From: Bacteroidota bacterium
GTDB lineage: Bacteria; Bacteroidota; Bacteroidia; Chitinophagales; Chitinophagaceae
DNA length: 64,000 nucleotides
Reading direction: 5' to 3'
Assembly: GCA_023428755.1 (NCBI GenBank)
Contig: JAEYWX010000012.1
Coordinates: forward strand, 186,001-250,000
A model generated the notes under the pieces. It was not told the DNA's origin, searched no databases, and saw nothing but the letters and a program-made list of their open reading frames with translations. Position 1 is the first letter of the stretch, and each line of letters opens with the position of its first letter. A program made the translations under genes and the position numbers. Shown here one piece after another: positions 1 through 9,074 of this stretch.

Positions 1-418
1 GATACGTCACGCAACAGCCGTTTGGAATGGCTCTGGTAAAGAAGGTAACGGACACCTTACAACACAAAGCACCGTATTAACTGATACACAATATTCGTAT
101 CTCTCCCGTTTTGAAAGCGGAGTAGGTACCAATCCGGAAGAACTTGTAGCAGCTGCACATGCGGGCTGTTTTGCAATGAAGCTGAGTTTTGTATTAGGAG
201 CAGCAGGTTTTACACCTGAAAAAATTGACGCCAAATGTGAGATCACGTTTGTAGAAGGTACATTGTCAAAATCACACCTTACTGTATCGGCTTCTGTACC
301 CGGTATTGATGACGCAAAATTCCAGGAGTGTGTAAAAGATGCGGAACAAAATTGTCCTATTTCAAAACTGCTGGGAAAAGGATTAGAAATTTCAAGCACT
401 GCAACACTGCTTGCATAA
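1..418 (+). CDS. OsmC family peroxiredoxin (5' end outside window)
   Basis: The reading frame is open from base 2 and lacks only its N-terminus. The visible part has the OsmC/Ohr pattern: NPEELVAAAHAGCF places the first catalytic cysteine at the head of the central helix, and a second cysteine follows in DAEQNCPISK. The family reduces organic hydroperoxides or peroxide in the cytoplasm using this Cys pair, with lipoyl or thiol donors. The VWNGSGKEGNG start of the visible part and the short core are closer to OsmC than to Ohr. A strong hairpin terminator follows directly. Family assignment is firm; the exact substrate cannot be told. Confidence 0.9.
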   Translation, partial: IRHATAVWNGSGKEGNGHLTTQSTVLTDTQYSYLSRFESGVGTNPEELVAAAHAGCFAMKLSFVLGAAGFTPEKIDAKCEITFVEGTLSKSHLTVSASVPGIDDAKFQECVKDAEQNCPISKLLGKGLEISSTATLLA

Positions 419-438
419 TAGAACATTTATTTTTTACA

Positions 439-468
439 GCCGGTTTTCAATTGAAGACCGGCTTTTTT
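439..468 (+). terminator. Rho-independent terminator after osmC
   Basis: The arms GCCGGTTTTC and GAAGACCGGC pair with one G-U wobble around an AATT loop and are followed by six T residues, a classical intrinsic terminator for the osmC transcript. Confidence 0.88.
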
Positions 469-479
469 ATTTTTAGTAT

Positions 480-838
480 ATGGAAAAGATCAACCTCGCA
501 GCGAAATTTAATTTGTTTCACGACTACTGGAATCCGCAAATTACCGGCGAGTTAAACGGACAGCATGTAAAACTTGTAAAGTTCAAAGGTCCGTTTACAT
601 GGCACCATCATGAAAACGAAGACGAATTGTTTTATTGGTGAAGGGAAGTTTTGATATGGAATTCCGGGACCACACTGAAACCATTCATGAAGGTGAATTT
701 ATTATTGTACCACGTGGAGTGGAGCACCGCCCCAATGCAACGGAAGAAGTGCATGTGCTGCTGTTTGAACCGGCTTCTACACTCAACACCGGGAATGTAG
801 AGAATGAGTTTACAAAGAAAACACCAGGGCGTTTGTAG
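480..838 (+). pseudogene. Cupin-domain protein gene with a -1 frameshift
   Basis: The ATG at 480 opens a frame that gives a normal cupin N-terminus, with metal-binding motif WHHHENEDELFY, and then hits TGA at about 636-638. The next frame continues as VKGSFDMEF, then IIVPRGVEHRP, the second cupin motif, and stops at 838. Adding one base near 634-637 would restore a continuous cupin of roughly 120 residues (small cupin_2 type, HxH then H in the second motif). It is therefore a broken gene or a sequencing error at that point. The C-terminus (TPGRL) also looks slightly short. Cupins of this size bind a metal; the function is unknown. Confidence 0.8.
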
Positions 839-925
839 GCAAATGCAGCATTGAAGCACTTCACTTAAGCAGCCTGGATGTTATCATCACAGCTAATGTT
901 TTCATGCATCATTTTACAACTGGTA

Positions 926-3900
926 TTAGCGAACATTACTGATGCTGTTCTTTGCTGTATCATGTTTTGTTTTTAAAACATTAGATATGGTTGTATAACG
1001 TGTGCCAAGATTCAGCAATGCAGATTGTACAAGCTGCATTCTTTGCTCAACAAGAAGTGATGCAGATTGAATGGTTGCAGCATTGTCTCCATTCAAAGCT
1101 CGTTGCAGATCAAACAAAGCATTTTGCAGATTTTTGATATTGCTGCGGCTGGTATTGATACCTGTTCTGTTCGATGTATTGTCGTTATGCAACAGATCTT
1201 CAACTTCAAACACCGTTTGCAATAAATCATTTACCTGTGCTTTCGTTTTTGTTGAAACTCCTCCTCCCGGATTGGGTGCAACAGAGCTGGCGGTTTTGTT
1301 TGAACTTGATGAGTTATGATCTTGCGCTTTTGTTTTTGATGTGTCACCTCCCGGATTAGGTGCAACAGAACTTGCTGTTTTATTGGAACGAGAAGAGTTA
1401 TGATCCTGTGCACGGGTAGTGGCATCGCCTTCACTTATATCTCCCACTTCAATGGTCGTTTGATCGTTGATATAAATTTCATACCCTGCGGAGATACTAT
1501 AGTTTCCTGCATCCAAACCGGTAAATTCAAATTCGCCATAATCGTTGGTTTGTAATTGACGCATTTGACCACCGGGATTTTTACCCCCTTTAACAATAAT
1601 ACCCTTGATTGGATTGCCGGGCCGTGCTTCGATTGCTGCGGGACTGATAGTTCCCTGGTTACCGGCCAGTATTGGAGGTTCATCTTTTGCAGTGTTCGTA
1701 TTAAAATATAGTGGCAGACGCTTTACAAAAACGGGAGATCCTTCAAATGCAGCAGCAGGAAGACTGCTGCGATTGGTTGTTTCGGATTGCGAAGTAACCG
1801 CCAGATTGCTCCGTGGGCTCCAGATAAAATCCGGTTGTGCATCACCGTCACTATCGCCCAACTCAATGCTTATTTGAAATACTCCCGGCGAATAAACGGT
1901 TTCTGCCAGCTGCGTTGCTTCACGTGTGTTGCCATCGCTGAACGTGCCTGTTACTTTCAATTCCCTTACTCCGGTTCCGTTTGTGCCATCGCCAACTGTT
2001 ATAGTGGCCTGTTTAATATTCGAACGGGAGGTATTGATGTTTGCTTTTTGTGCAGATGAAGAATAAAACGGAATTGTTATTTCTGTTAAGCCCGGCTTTT
2101 TTCTTACAATCATGTCGTTAACAGGAACTGTCCTCCCATTAGTCAACAGGGCAGTGGCAGTAAAACGATCGCCAATGCCGTCGCCATCTGTATCGCTTCC
2201 AATCACAATAATTCCTTTGGTATTGGAACGGGAAGTATTAATATTAGCTTTTTGCTGCAGCGAATCGGAACTGTTTCCTCCATCACCTTTCATTGTATTT
2301 TTATTACTTCTTGCTGTATTGTGATTTGCTTTTAGTACACCAGTTCCTTCATTGGGGGCATCAAATTCCAATTCGAAAACATCATCGCCTAACAAAACTT
2401 CTCCGGCTACATCTATAGCATTCATATCGCTCTTTGCCATGTAGTATTGATATCCTTTTCTTCCGTAAACCATTCCATCAATTTCTACGGTGTATTTTCC
2501 GGTGGGTACATTTGCAAACCAGAAAGCACCTTCCTTATCCGTGCTTGTACTGGCAAGGACAGCACCGGTTGTATTATCGAGCAAATGAACAGCAATACCA
2601 GACAAGTCCGCCGCATTGTTTTCATCTGCAGCACCGGCTACTCCGCTTCCGTTTCGTTGCGTTGTACTATCGCTTCCAACATTTCGACCTGCCTTAATAG
2701 TTAATCCGCCAATTGGATTTCCCGCTACTGATGCTGCACAAGTTGTGCAGGCTAAGCCGCCGCTTTCAGAATAAAATGGTTGATACTGTCGACGCCCTGT
2801 TGCCATGCCGCTTCCTGTTTCTCTTGAACGTTTACCAGTTGCCATACCGCTGCTGTGTTCTCTTGCATAGAGGTTCATGCTTATTCCAGTATTTACATTC
2901 ACTGCAGCATCAGCATTTTGACTGTGAGAGCGGTTGGTAACAATACTGGTGTTTCCTGAAGCAGTTCGATGAATGATTCTGCCAGAAACAATAGATCCTG
3001 CTGCTTGCAAACCCCGATTTACTTTTTCACCAAACGTAGCACCTTGTGTTTGTTTGGGTACTGTTACATTCATGGAAATACGATTCGGCATTCCACCGTC
3101 AATTTTTGTTTTATAGTTGGCCGCATCATCAGGGCAACTAAACGTTTGCTCTTCTATTGTTCCATCGGGATGAGTTGTTTTAGTTGTAACAGGTCCGCAG
3201 CTTTGTGTGCTTGTACGGTCGTTACTTTGATTACTGCGTGTTTTTGTTTTCAGTACCCGTTTAGTTTCTGGATCAATAATGCTCTCGCCATCATCATCTC
3301 CATCAGGGTTGTTAAAGGTTGATGGTGAATATTGTCGCCGTCCGGTTGGTAAACCACTTCCAGCGTCACGACTTCGTTTACCTGTTGCAAGACCACTACC
3401 GGTTTCCCTGCTTCTTCTGCCGGTTGGTAATCCAGAGGCCGCATCTCTTTTTTGTTTTGTTTCAAATGATTTGATAAATGATATGCCTACGTTAATTGTT
3501 TGCCAGTTACGTTTTTGTTCAACGGGAATATCAATGCCCTGTTGTGGATCATATAAACGAATGGCAGAGGCTGATTGTAAAAAAGAAGCAGATAGCAAAA
3601 GTGAAGATCCGTCCGCAACAGGATATGCAAAGGATGCCGAGCCACTGTAGCCCGGGTATAGCGATTTGTTTCCGGCACTAAACTGATACAACGAGCGTAC
3701 AGCTCCCGGTTCGGCAATCACTAATCCGCCACTTTGATTAAAAAATAATCCGGCTTTGATAGATGTAACAAATTGTACTCTTTCACCCAATCGTAATGAA
3801 GGGCCGGCAAGTAAAAATGAGTTTTGTGATGAAGAAGATGTGATGCTGCTTGTTAAAGGAAATTTCCGGTCAATCATAAATTGATTGATGGCTGAACTGT

Positions 3901-4150
3901 TGAGACGACTATTCATAAAGCCTCCATCAATGCCTAACCCAAACCGTCCAAAAAAATACTGACTGTTTAATCCGCTGATAATGCCATTACCACGAAACAG
4001 GTTGGCATCGCTGCTGTTTATGCCAATTGAAGCTCCGGTGTTGAGTCCGAAATTCCATTGATTGGTTTGCCCTATAGCAGCATGTTGTGCATTGAAAGTA
4101 AAAGCAAGCAAAAGGAATATAAGTTTCCCCGGCAAGAATCGGTTATTCAT
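926..4150 (-). CDS. Large exported repeat protein with carboxypeptidase-regulatory-like domains
   Basis: I prefer the ATG at 4150 because it gives a clean signal peptide (basic MNNRFLPGK, hydrophobic core, cleavage near AIGQ). The open frame extends upstream to 4207. The first 220 or so residues resemble an outer-membrane or Porphyromonas-type beta-barrel sensor. Then come short repeated phrases: TGKRSRETGSG-like units near 3340-3440 and 2780-2850, and NTSRSN-like units near 2320, 2235, 2020, 1390, 1310 and 1150. Between them are CarboxypepD_reg/SdrB-like folds (for example GLDAGNYSISAGYEI) and Asp-rich DTDGDGIGD and DSDGDAQPD stretches that look like calcium-binding loops. The last 110 residues look helical. 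The function is unknown; a surface or periplasmic structural protein is likely. Confidence 0.75.
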   Translation of the reverse strand: MNNRFLPGKLIFLLLAFTFNAQHAAIGQTNQWNFGLNTGASIGINSSDANLFRGNGIISGLNSQYFFGRFGLGIDGGFMNSRLNSSAINQFMIDRKFPLTSSITSSSSQNSFLLAGPSLRLGERVQFVTSIKAGLFFNQSGGLVIAEPGAVRSLYQFSAGNKSLYPGYSGSASFAYPVADGSSLLLSASFLQSASAIRLYDPQQGIDIPVEQKRNWQTINVGISFIKSFETKQKRDAASGLPTGRRSRETGSGLATGKRSRDAGSGLPTGRRQYSPSTFNNPDGDDDGESIIDPETKRVLKTKTRSNQSNDRTSTQSCGPVTTKTTHPDGTIEEQTFSCPDDAANYKTKIDGGMPNRISMNVTVPKQTQGATFGEKVNRGLQAAGSIVSGRIIHRTASGNTSIVTNRSHSQNADAAVNVNTGISMNLYAREHSSGMATGKRSRETGSGMATGRRQYQPFYSESGGLACTTCAASVAGNPIGGLTIKAGRNVGSDSTTQRNGSGVAGAADENNAADLSGIAVHLLDNTTGAVLASTSTDKEGAFWFANVPTGKYTVEIDGMVYGRKGYQYYMAKSDMNAIDVAGEVLLGDDVFELEFDAPNEGTGVLKANHNTARSNKNTMKGDGGNSSDSLQQKANINTSRSNTKGIIVIGSDTDGDGIGDRFTATALLTNGRTVPVNDMIVRKKPGLTEITIPFYSSSAQKANINTSRSNIKQATITVGDGTNGTGVRELKVTGTFSDGNTREATQLAETVYSPGVFQISIELGDSDGDAQPDFIWSPRSNLAVTSQSETTNRSSLPAAAFEGSPVFVKRLPLYFNTNTAKDEPPILAGNQGTISPAAIEARPGNPIKGIIVKGGKNPGGQMRQLQTNDYGEFEFTGLDAGNYSISAGYEIYINDQTTIEVGDISEGDATTRAQDHNSSRSNKTASSVAPNPGGDTSKTKAQDHNSSSSNKTASSVAPNPGGGVSTKTKAQVNDLLQTVFEVEDLLHNDNTSNRTGINTSRSNIKNLQNALFDLQRALNGDNAATIQSASLLVEQRMQLVQSALLNLGTRYTTISNVLKTKHDTAKNSISNVR

Positions 4151-4255
4151 GTATTGGTTGTTTTGGTACAACCAAAGTAAACATTCTGCCCGGTAAAAAA
4201 AAGACATAGAGCCGGGATTTGTTGATCAGCCAATGGAATCCGTTGCAGAAAGGAG

Positions 4256-4288
4256 TAAAAAAGCGCATAATTCATTGAATTATGCGCT
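4256..4288 (-). terminator. Hairpin terminator of the xylanase gene
   Basis: Perfect 13-base arms AGCGCATAATTCA and TGAATTATGCGCT are separated by one base and lie between A-runs. Read leftward, the hairpin is followed by a T-run, as expected for termination downstream of the minus-strand xylanase. It also separates that gene from the repeat protein. Confidence 0.85.
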
Positions 4289-4313
4289 AAAAAAATCATG
4301 ATCGTTTGAAAAA

Positions 4314-5930
4314 TTATAAGCCCGATTTCAATGCATTAAACGAAGCATCATATGCTTTCTTTTTTGCACCAACCGGATTGTATAGCAATGGAAAGTCAGC
4401 TCCGTTTCTATATCGCCAGCTTTGATTATCCAATATGCCCCAAATAGTAACGCCATATCGTTGCGCTTTGGGTACATGACGCATGTACGATGAAATGATA
4501 TAATTATACATTTCTGCCTGAATGCTTTCAAGATCCTGCGTAAACGTTAAGCTGGTTGCGTTGTTGGTGTTAACACCTATATCCAGTTCCGATACATGAA
4601 TCAATAAACCGGTAGCAGCAAGTTTCATGAAATGATTGTCGATCTGGCTCTTACTGGTATTAATGCTTACGTGCATTTGCGTTCCAATGCCATCCACTTT
4701 TGCACCTTTACCCCTTATTTCCGCAACGTAGGCAATAAGAGAATCCAGTTTGGCTGTTGAAAATTCCAGGTTATAATCATTAATAAACAATTTTGCATCG
4801 GGATCGGCCGCAGCGGCATAGTTAAATGCTTTCACGCCAAAATCTCTTCCCAGGTATTCGCTCCAAACAAATACATCATTTGCAGTAGCATTGGCAGTAT
4901 TTGTATTATTGCGGATAACGCCTGCGGGTCCATCAGCAAACATTTCATTGATCACATCCCATCCACGCACCTTTCCTTTAAAATGTCCGGCTATCTGTTC
5001 AATCGTTGTTTTCAATAAACTATCAACTTTTGCATAATTGTTTCCCGGTGAGCCGCCAGTTATTAATTCGTTTACACTCAAATCGTCAATAAAATATGTA
5101 TTACTGTTACGACCCAAATCAAACAGGATACGTGTTTGTGCTTCGTTGGCTGTGATGAGCCAGGTTACCTGCTGCCAGTTTGTACCAATGGTTTGATCGC
5201 CTTGATAGAGAGGAGAGGGCTGCGTAGACAATCGTATTGAACCGTTTGCCGCTGCTGCTTTTACCCAATAACTGATCTGGTATTGCTTTCCTGCTTCAAG
5301 TGTAATTGGGTCTGTGGCTACCTGCACACGCCATTGTTCGGTGTTGTACGCTGTAGGGTTCACCACTTTCAAAGAACGTGTACCGGTACGTACCTCAGCT
5401 GATCCGGAACCAACAGATATTGTAGCCGTTCCTGCCGGATTACCAGAGTTAAAAACAGAAAAGTTCGTAAAGCTGCTTGCATCACCGTTTTCAAAACCGG
5501 GATTCAATGCGAGGTTTGTTGCACTGGGCGAAGCTGCATTTAAGATACTCCTGTAATAAGCGCCTTGTGATTGTGAGTGCCACGCCAAAACGTGACCATG
5601 AATTTGAAGATTGGCAGCTTGAGCTGCAGCTACCATTGCATCAGCCGTAGTAAAGTTATATGCGCCTGAACTGTTTACTAAAGCGTTATTCTTCATTTCG
5701 TTTTCAAAAGTGATACCATTAAAGTCACGTTTGAGAATAGCAGATGAGAGTGACGTTGTGATAAACGAATTGTTACTACCTGCTGCAGCAATCGGAAAAG
5801 TTGCCACCGATTTTAATGGCCCTGATTCTGTAACGGGAGGTGTAGTGGAACCTCCTCCGTTCCCATCTTTTTTTTTGCAAGCTGCCAGCAAGCCAACGAG
5901 CAAAAGGAGCCCGCAGATTTTTCTTTTCAT
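4314..5930 (-). CDS. Endo-1,4-beta-xylanase, GH10 lipoprotein with inserted carbohydrate-binding module
   Basis: The enzyme cleaves internal beta-1,4 bonds of xylan and is probably held on the cell surface. The start at 5930 (MKRK) places a lipobox (LLAAC) correctly; an ATG three codons upstream is possible. The GH10 barrel begins with FENEMKNNAL and HGHVLAWHSQ. It is interrupted by about 150 residues with a CBM4/9/22-like beta-sandwich (NPGFENGD to YFIDDLSVNE) and then resumes. The acid/base is the E of GWDVINEMF (codon 4944-4946) and the nucleophile is the E of HVSELDIG (codon 4587-4589). WGILDNQSW closes the active site. No SusC/SusD pair is nearby, so this is not a standard polysaccharide utilisation locus. 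Confidence 0.95.
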   Translation of the reverse strand: MKRKICGLLLLVGLLAACKKKDGNGGGSTTPPVTESGPLKSVATFPIAAAGSNNSFITTSLSSAILKRDFNGITFENEMKNNALVNSSGAYNFTTADAMVAAAQAANLQIHGHVLAWHSQSQGAYYRSILNAASPSATNLALNPGFENGDASSFTNFSVFNSGNPAGTATISVGSGSAEVRTGTRSLKVVNPTAYNTEQWRVQVATDPITLEAGKQYQISYWVKAAAANGSIRLSTQPSPLYQGDQTIGTNWQQVTWLITANEAQTRILFDLGRNSNTYFIDDLSVNELITGGSPGNNYAKVDSLLKTTIEQIAGHFKGKVRGWDVINEMFADGPAGVIRNNTNTANATANDVFVWSEYLGRDFGVKAFNYAAAADPDAKLFINDYNLEFSTAKLDSLIAYVAEIRGKGAKVDGIGTQMHVSINTSKSQIDNHFMKLAATGLLIHVSELDIGVNTNNATSLTFTQDLESIQAEMYNYIISSYMRHVPKAQRYGVTIWGILDNQSWRYRNGADFPLLYNPVGAKKKAYDASFNALKSGL

Positions 5931-6198
5931 AAGAAGCATGTCGTTTTAGATGTTTATAATAGTAGAAAAATAGTCATTTTTACAATTGTAGTTTCGTTTT
6001 GTTGAACGTGAAAATTTTCAAACCAGCGGCTTTCTGCAAAACGCTGTAACAAAGTCCATACAGTATTATATAGCCTAACAAAAGTTAGCAGAACAGTAAG
6101 CTTTAATAGAGTTCAATGAAAAATTTTGAATGAATACGCTATAGCTGTAATGTGTACTGCCTCCATTGCACTTGGTTCAGATCAACTATTTTTGCGCC

Positions 6199-7869
6199 AT
6201 GCGTTTGTTACTCACCACCCTTAATGCAAAGTATATTCACCTCAACTTGGCCATCCGGATTTTGTATGAATTGAACAAGCACCACGAAGGTTTATCGTGG
6301 AAGGAATATACCATTCGCATGAATGTGGATGAGATCGCCAAAGAGTGTGCGGATAACGATGTGGTGGCCTTCAGTTGTTATATCTGGAATATTACACAAA
6401 CGCTGAAGGTAGCCGAACGCATCAAGGCCATTAACCCCAACTGCAAAATTTTACTGGGTGGACCGGAAGTCAGTTATGAATGGGAAGAGATCATTGCCAA
6501 CGATTGTATTGATTACATTATTACAGGTGAAGGTGAAATTCCGTTTCATGAGTTTTTAACGCATTACCCCGATGTAAGCATGGTGCCGAATCTTGTTTAC
6601 AAAGTTGATGGCGAAGTTCGTTACGAAGAAAAATCGGTGACGTATGATGTTAGCAATTTCATCGGCGTAAATCCATATATCAACGATCCGGTTGAAGACT
6701 TGTACAACAAAGTATGTTACATTGAAACGAGCCGTGGCTGTCCGTACAAATGTGGGTTTTGCTTGGCGAGTTTAGATAACAATGTACGTTATCTGCCAAT
6801 GGCCGATATTAAAAGCAACCTGCTGTATTTAATGACGCATGGACGTGTGATCAAGTTTTTGGATCGTACGTTTAACATGAAGCGTGATTTTACACTCGAT
6901 GTATTTCAGTTCATTCTCGATCATCACAAGCCGGGCAATGTATTCCAGTTTGAGATTACGGCTGATATTCTGCACCCGGATATTATCAAGTTCATCAACG
7001 AAAAAGTGCCGAAAGGTTTGTTCCGATTTGAAATCGGTATTCAAACAGTGAATCAAAAAGCAAACCTCGAAGTAAGCCGCAAACAGAATTTCGAAAAAAC
7101 AAAAGGCATCATCAAACAGGTACAGGATGTGGTGGATCTCCATCTTGATCTCATCGTTGGTTTACCGCTCGACTATTTTGAAGATATTAAATACAGCTTT
7201 GAAGAAGTCTTCAAACTCTTTGCACCGGAATTACAACTGGGCTTCCTCAAATTTTTAAAAGGAACACCGGTACGCAAAACAGCAACAGCTCATGGTTATA
7301 TCTACGATCCTGTTGCACCTTACCAGATCATCGAAAGCAACTACCTGAGCAAAGAAGAATTAAGAAAGGTTACATTGGCTGAAGAAGCATTGGAAATTTA
7401 CTGGAACAAGCCTCGTGCCATCAACACACTCAAATATGTTACGGCTTATTACAGTGTGTTTGATTTCCTAAAAGGGTTGGGCAATTACTTCGAAACCCAT
7501 TGCGATTTGCACAAGCATGATTTAAAAGATGTGTACACGATCTTGTTTGCGTATGCAAAAGAATCTTATCCTGAAGATGCGGTGATGCAACAACTCATCA
7601 GCATTGATTATTACCTGCAGCATAAAATAAAACCGGTGTCGCTTTTACTGCCCGAACTTGATGCATCCATCAAACAACAACTCATCGAAGCAAACAAGCT
7701 CAATCACCACAAACTGCGTTTTGCCATGTTGCCTGTACGTTTCAATTGGATGGAGTTTGTACAGCACAATCATATTATTGAAGCCGATGCGGTAGTGGCT
7801 ATTTCGTTTGATGGAAAGAATAAACCGGAAGTGCTGGAAGGAATTGAAACAAAAACGCAAAGGTTTTGA
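6199..7869 (+). CDS. B12-binding-domain radical SAM protein (DUF4080 type)
   Basis: I chose the start at 6199 (MRLLLTTLNAKY), where the family normally begins; the frame is open 11 codons further up. Residues 1-150 form a cobalamin-binding Rossmann-like domain (LLGGPEVSYEW). A radical SAM core follows with the Fe-S motif GCPYKCGFC near residue 190 and FEIGIQTVN later in the barrel. The C-terminal third is a DUF4080-like region. Members use adenosylmethionine radical chemistry, often methylation with B12; the substrate is unknown. It stands alone, with about 260 bases of unassigned sequence upstream. Confidence 0.9.
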   Translation: MRLLLTTLNAKYIHLNLAIRILYELNKHHEGLSWKEYTIRMNVDEIAKECADNDVVAFSCYIWNITQTLKVAERIKAINPNCKILLGGPEVSYEWEEIIANDCIDYIITGEGEIPFHEFLTHYPDVSMVPNLVYKVDGEVRYEEKSVTYDVSNFIGVNPYINDPVEDLYNKVCYIETSRGCPYKCGFCLASLDNNVRYLPMADIKSNLLYLMTHGRVIKFLDRTFNMKRDFTLDVFQFILDHHKPGNVFQFEITADILHPDIIKFINEKVPKGLFRFEIGIQTVNQKANLEVSRKQNFEKTKGIIKQVQDVVDLHLDLIVGLPLDYFEDIKYSFEEVFKLFAPELQLGFLKFLKGTPVRKTATAHGYIYDPVAPYQIIESNYLSKEELRKVTLAEEALEIYWNKPRAINTLKYVTAYYSVFDFLKGLGNYFETHCDLHKHDLKDVYTILFAYAKESYPEDAVMQQLISIDYYLQHKIKPVSLLLPELDASIKQQLIEANKLNHHKLRFAMLPVRFNWMEFVQHNHIIEADAVVAISFDGKNKPEVLEGIETKTQRF

Positions 7870-7939
7870 TTAGATTATAGATTTAGAATAAACTTTAATC
7901 GGTTATCCCGTTTCAAGTACAGCAAAAGTATTTTAGTAC

Positions 7940-8422
7940 ATGCGCCACTTCCTGCACAAATACAAACAGGTATTTCTGTACGCTGCTTCATTGGTAGCAT
8001 TGCTGATACTGTTGCAGGTATTGCAATACAGGTTTGTGCTGCTCAGTCACTCCTATGAAATTTACATTTTCTGCATCGCCATCATCTTTACCGGTTTAGG
8101 TATTTGGCTGGCCTTAAAACTGGTGAAGCCAAAAAAGGAAATTGAAACCATTATTGTAGAAAAGAACGTGTATGTAACTACTCCAACTGAAGAAGAGTTA
8201 CAGCAGATGGAAGCGGAGCGGCAGAAACTTGGTTTAAGCACCAGGGAAGGAGAAGTGCTGCAACTGATGGCCGAAGGATTAAGCAACCAGGAAATTGCCG
8301 ATCGTTTATTTCTGTCGCTTGCAACGGTGAAAACACACTCATCGAAACTGTTTGAAAAGTTGGATGTAAAACGGAGAACCCAAGCTGTGGAGAAGGCAAG
8401 GCAGCTGGGATTGATTGCCTGA
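7940..8422 (+). CDS. Membrane-anchored LuxR-type helix-turn-helix regulator
   Basis: Two hydrophobic segments at about residues 10-30 and 40-60 anchor the protein. A short linker leads to a GerE/LuxR DNA-binding domain (STREGEVLQLMAEGLSNQEIA, then LSLATVKTHSSKLF) ending at residue 160. There is no receiver or ligand domain, so any signal must act through the membrane part or through proteolysis. The DUF4199 membrane protein about 100 bases downstream on the same strand is probably its target or partner. The family call is firm; the regulon is unknown. Confidence 0.87.
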   Translation: MRHFLHKYKQVFLYAASLVALLILLQVLQYRFVLLSHSYEIYIFCIAIIFTGLGIWLALKLVKPKKEIETIIVEKNVYVTTPTEEELQQMEAERQKLGLSTREGEVLQLMAEGLSNQEIADRLFLSLATVKTHSSKLFEKLDVKRRTQAVEKARQLGLIA

Positions 8423-8529
8423 TCCTCCTTCTTTCGTATGATTTTGTGCCGGTAAATCCTATTTTCATACTTTAGTATGAGGTCTTTCCGCATTGAAACG
8501 TTCATCTTTACTGCACAAAAAATTACAAA

Positions 8530-9054
8530 ATGAAAAAGAATGTAATCGTCTTTGGCCTCATCTCCGGCCTGATCGTTTCCACGCTTATGGCCATCAGCAT
8601 GATCTATATGTACAACAATCCAAATGCTGGTCATGGTGCCGGTTCGATGGTGGTTGGCTACCTCAGCATGATCATTGCCTTTTCCCTCATTTTTGTGGCA
8701 GTAAAAAATTACCGGGATAAGCAGAATGCTGGCGTCATCAGTTTTGGCAAAGCATTTAAGATTGGGCTGCTCATTGCATTGATCGGTTCTACCATGTATG
8801 TGATCATGTGGGCATTGCTGTACAACTTTTATATGCCCGATTTTATGGAACGCTATTGTTCGCAAATGATCGAAAATGCAAAAGCCACATCAACGCCAGC
8901 CAAAATACAAGAGTTAACCGAGCAACTCAATACCCAAAAAGAAATGTACAAGAACCCCGCTTACTTTGTACTGTTTACTTATTTTGAAATTTTTCCGGTG
9001 GGGTTACTGGTATCGTTGATTACAGCGTTGCTCCTAAAGCGGAAAGTGGTGTAA
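8530..9054 (+). CDS. DUF4199 membrane protein
   Basis: The 174 residues contain four hydrophobic segments (near residues 5-27, 38-58, 75-95 and 140-165) and a periplasm-sized loop between segments three and four. The pattern KSxxFGKAFKIGLLIALIGS is typical of DUF4199, a Bacteroidota family without a known function. It lies just downstream of the membrane-bound LuxR-type regulator and ends about 20 bases from the converging LytTR regulator gene. Confidence 0.85.
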   Translation: MKKNVIVFGLISGLIVSTLMAISMIYMYNNPNAGHGAGSMVVGYLSMIIAFSLIFVAVKNYRDKQNAGVISFGKAFKIGLLIALIGSTMYVIMWALLYNFYMPDFMERYCSQMIENAKATSTPAKIQELTEQLNTQKEMYKNPAYFVLFTYFEIFPVGLLVSLITALLLKRKVV

Positions 9055-9074
9055 AAATAATTATGAAGTCTTTT

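Noticed and set aside
480..838. Programmed -1 frameshift in the cupin gene
   Set aside because: No slippery heptamer or downstream structure is visible at the junction, and ordinary cupins need no frameshift. A break or read error is simpler.
8062..8865. 267-codon minus-strand frame opposite the LuxR-type and DUF4199 genes
   Set aside because: It lies entirely opposite two well-supported genes, has odd composition and no family motifs; it is a shadow frame.
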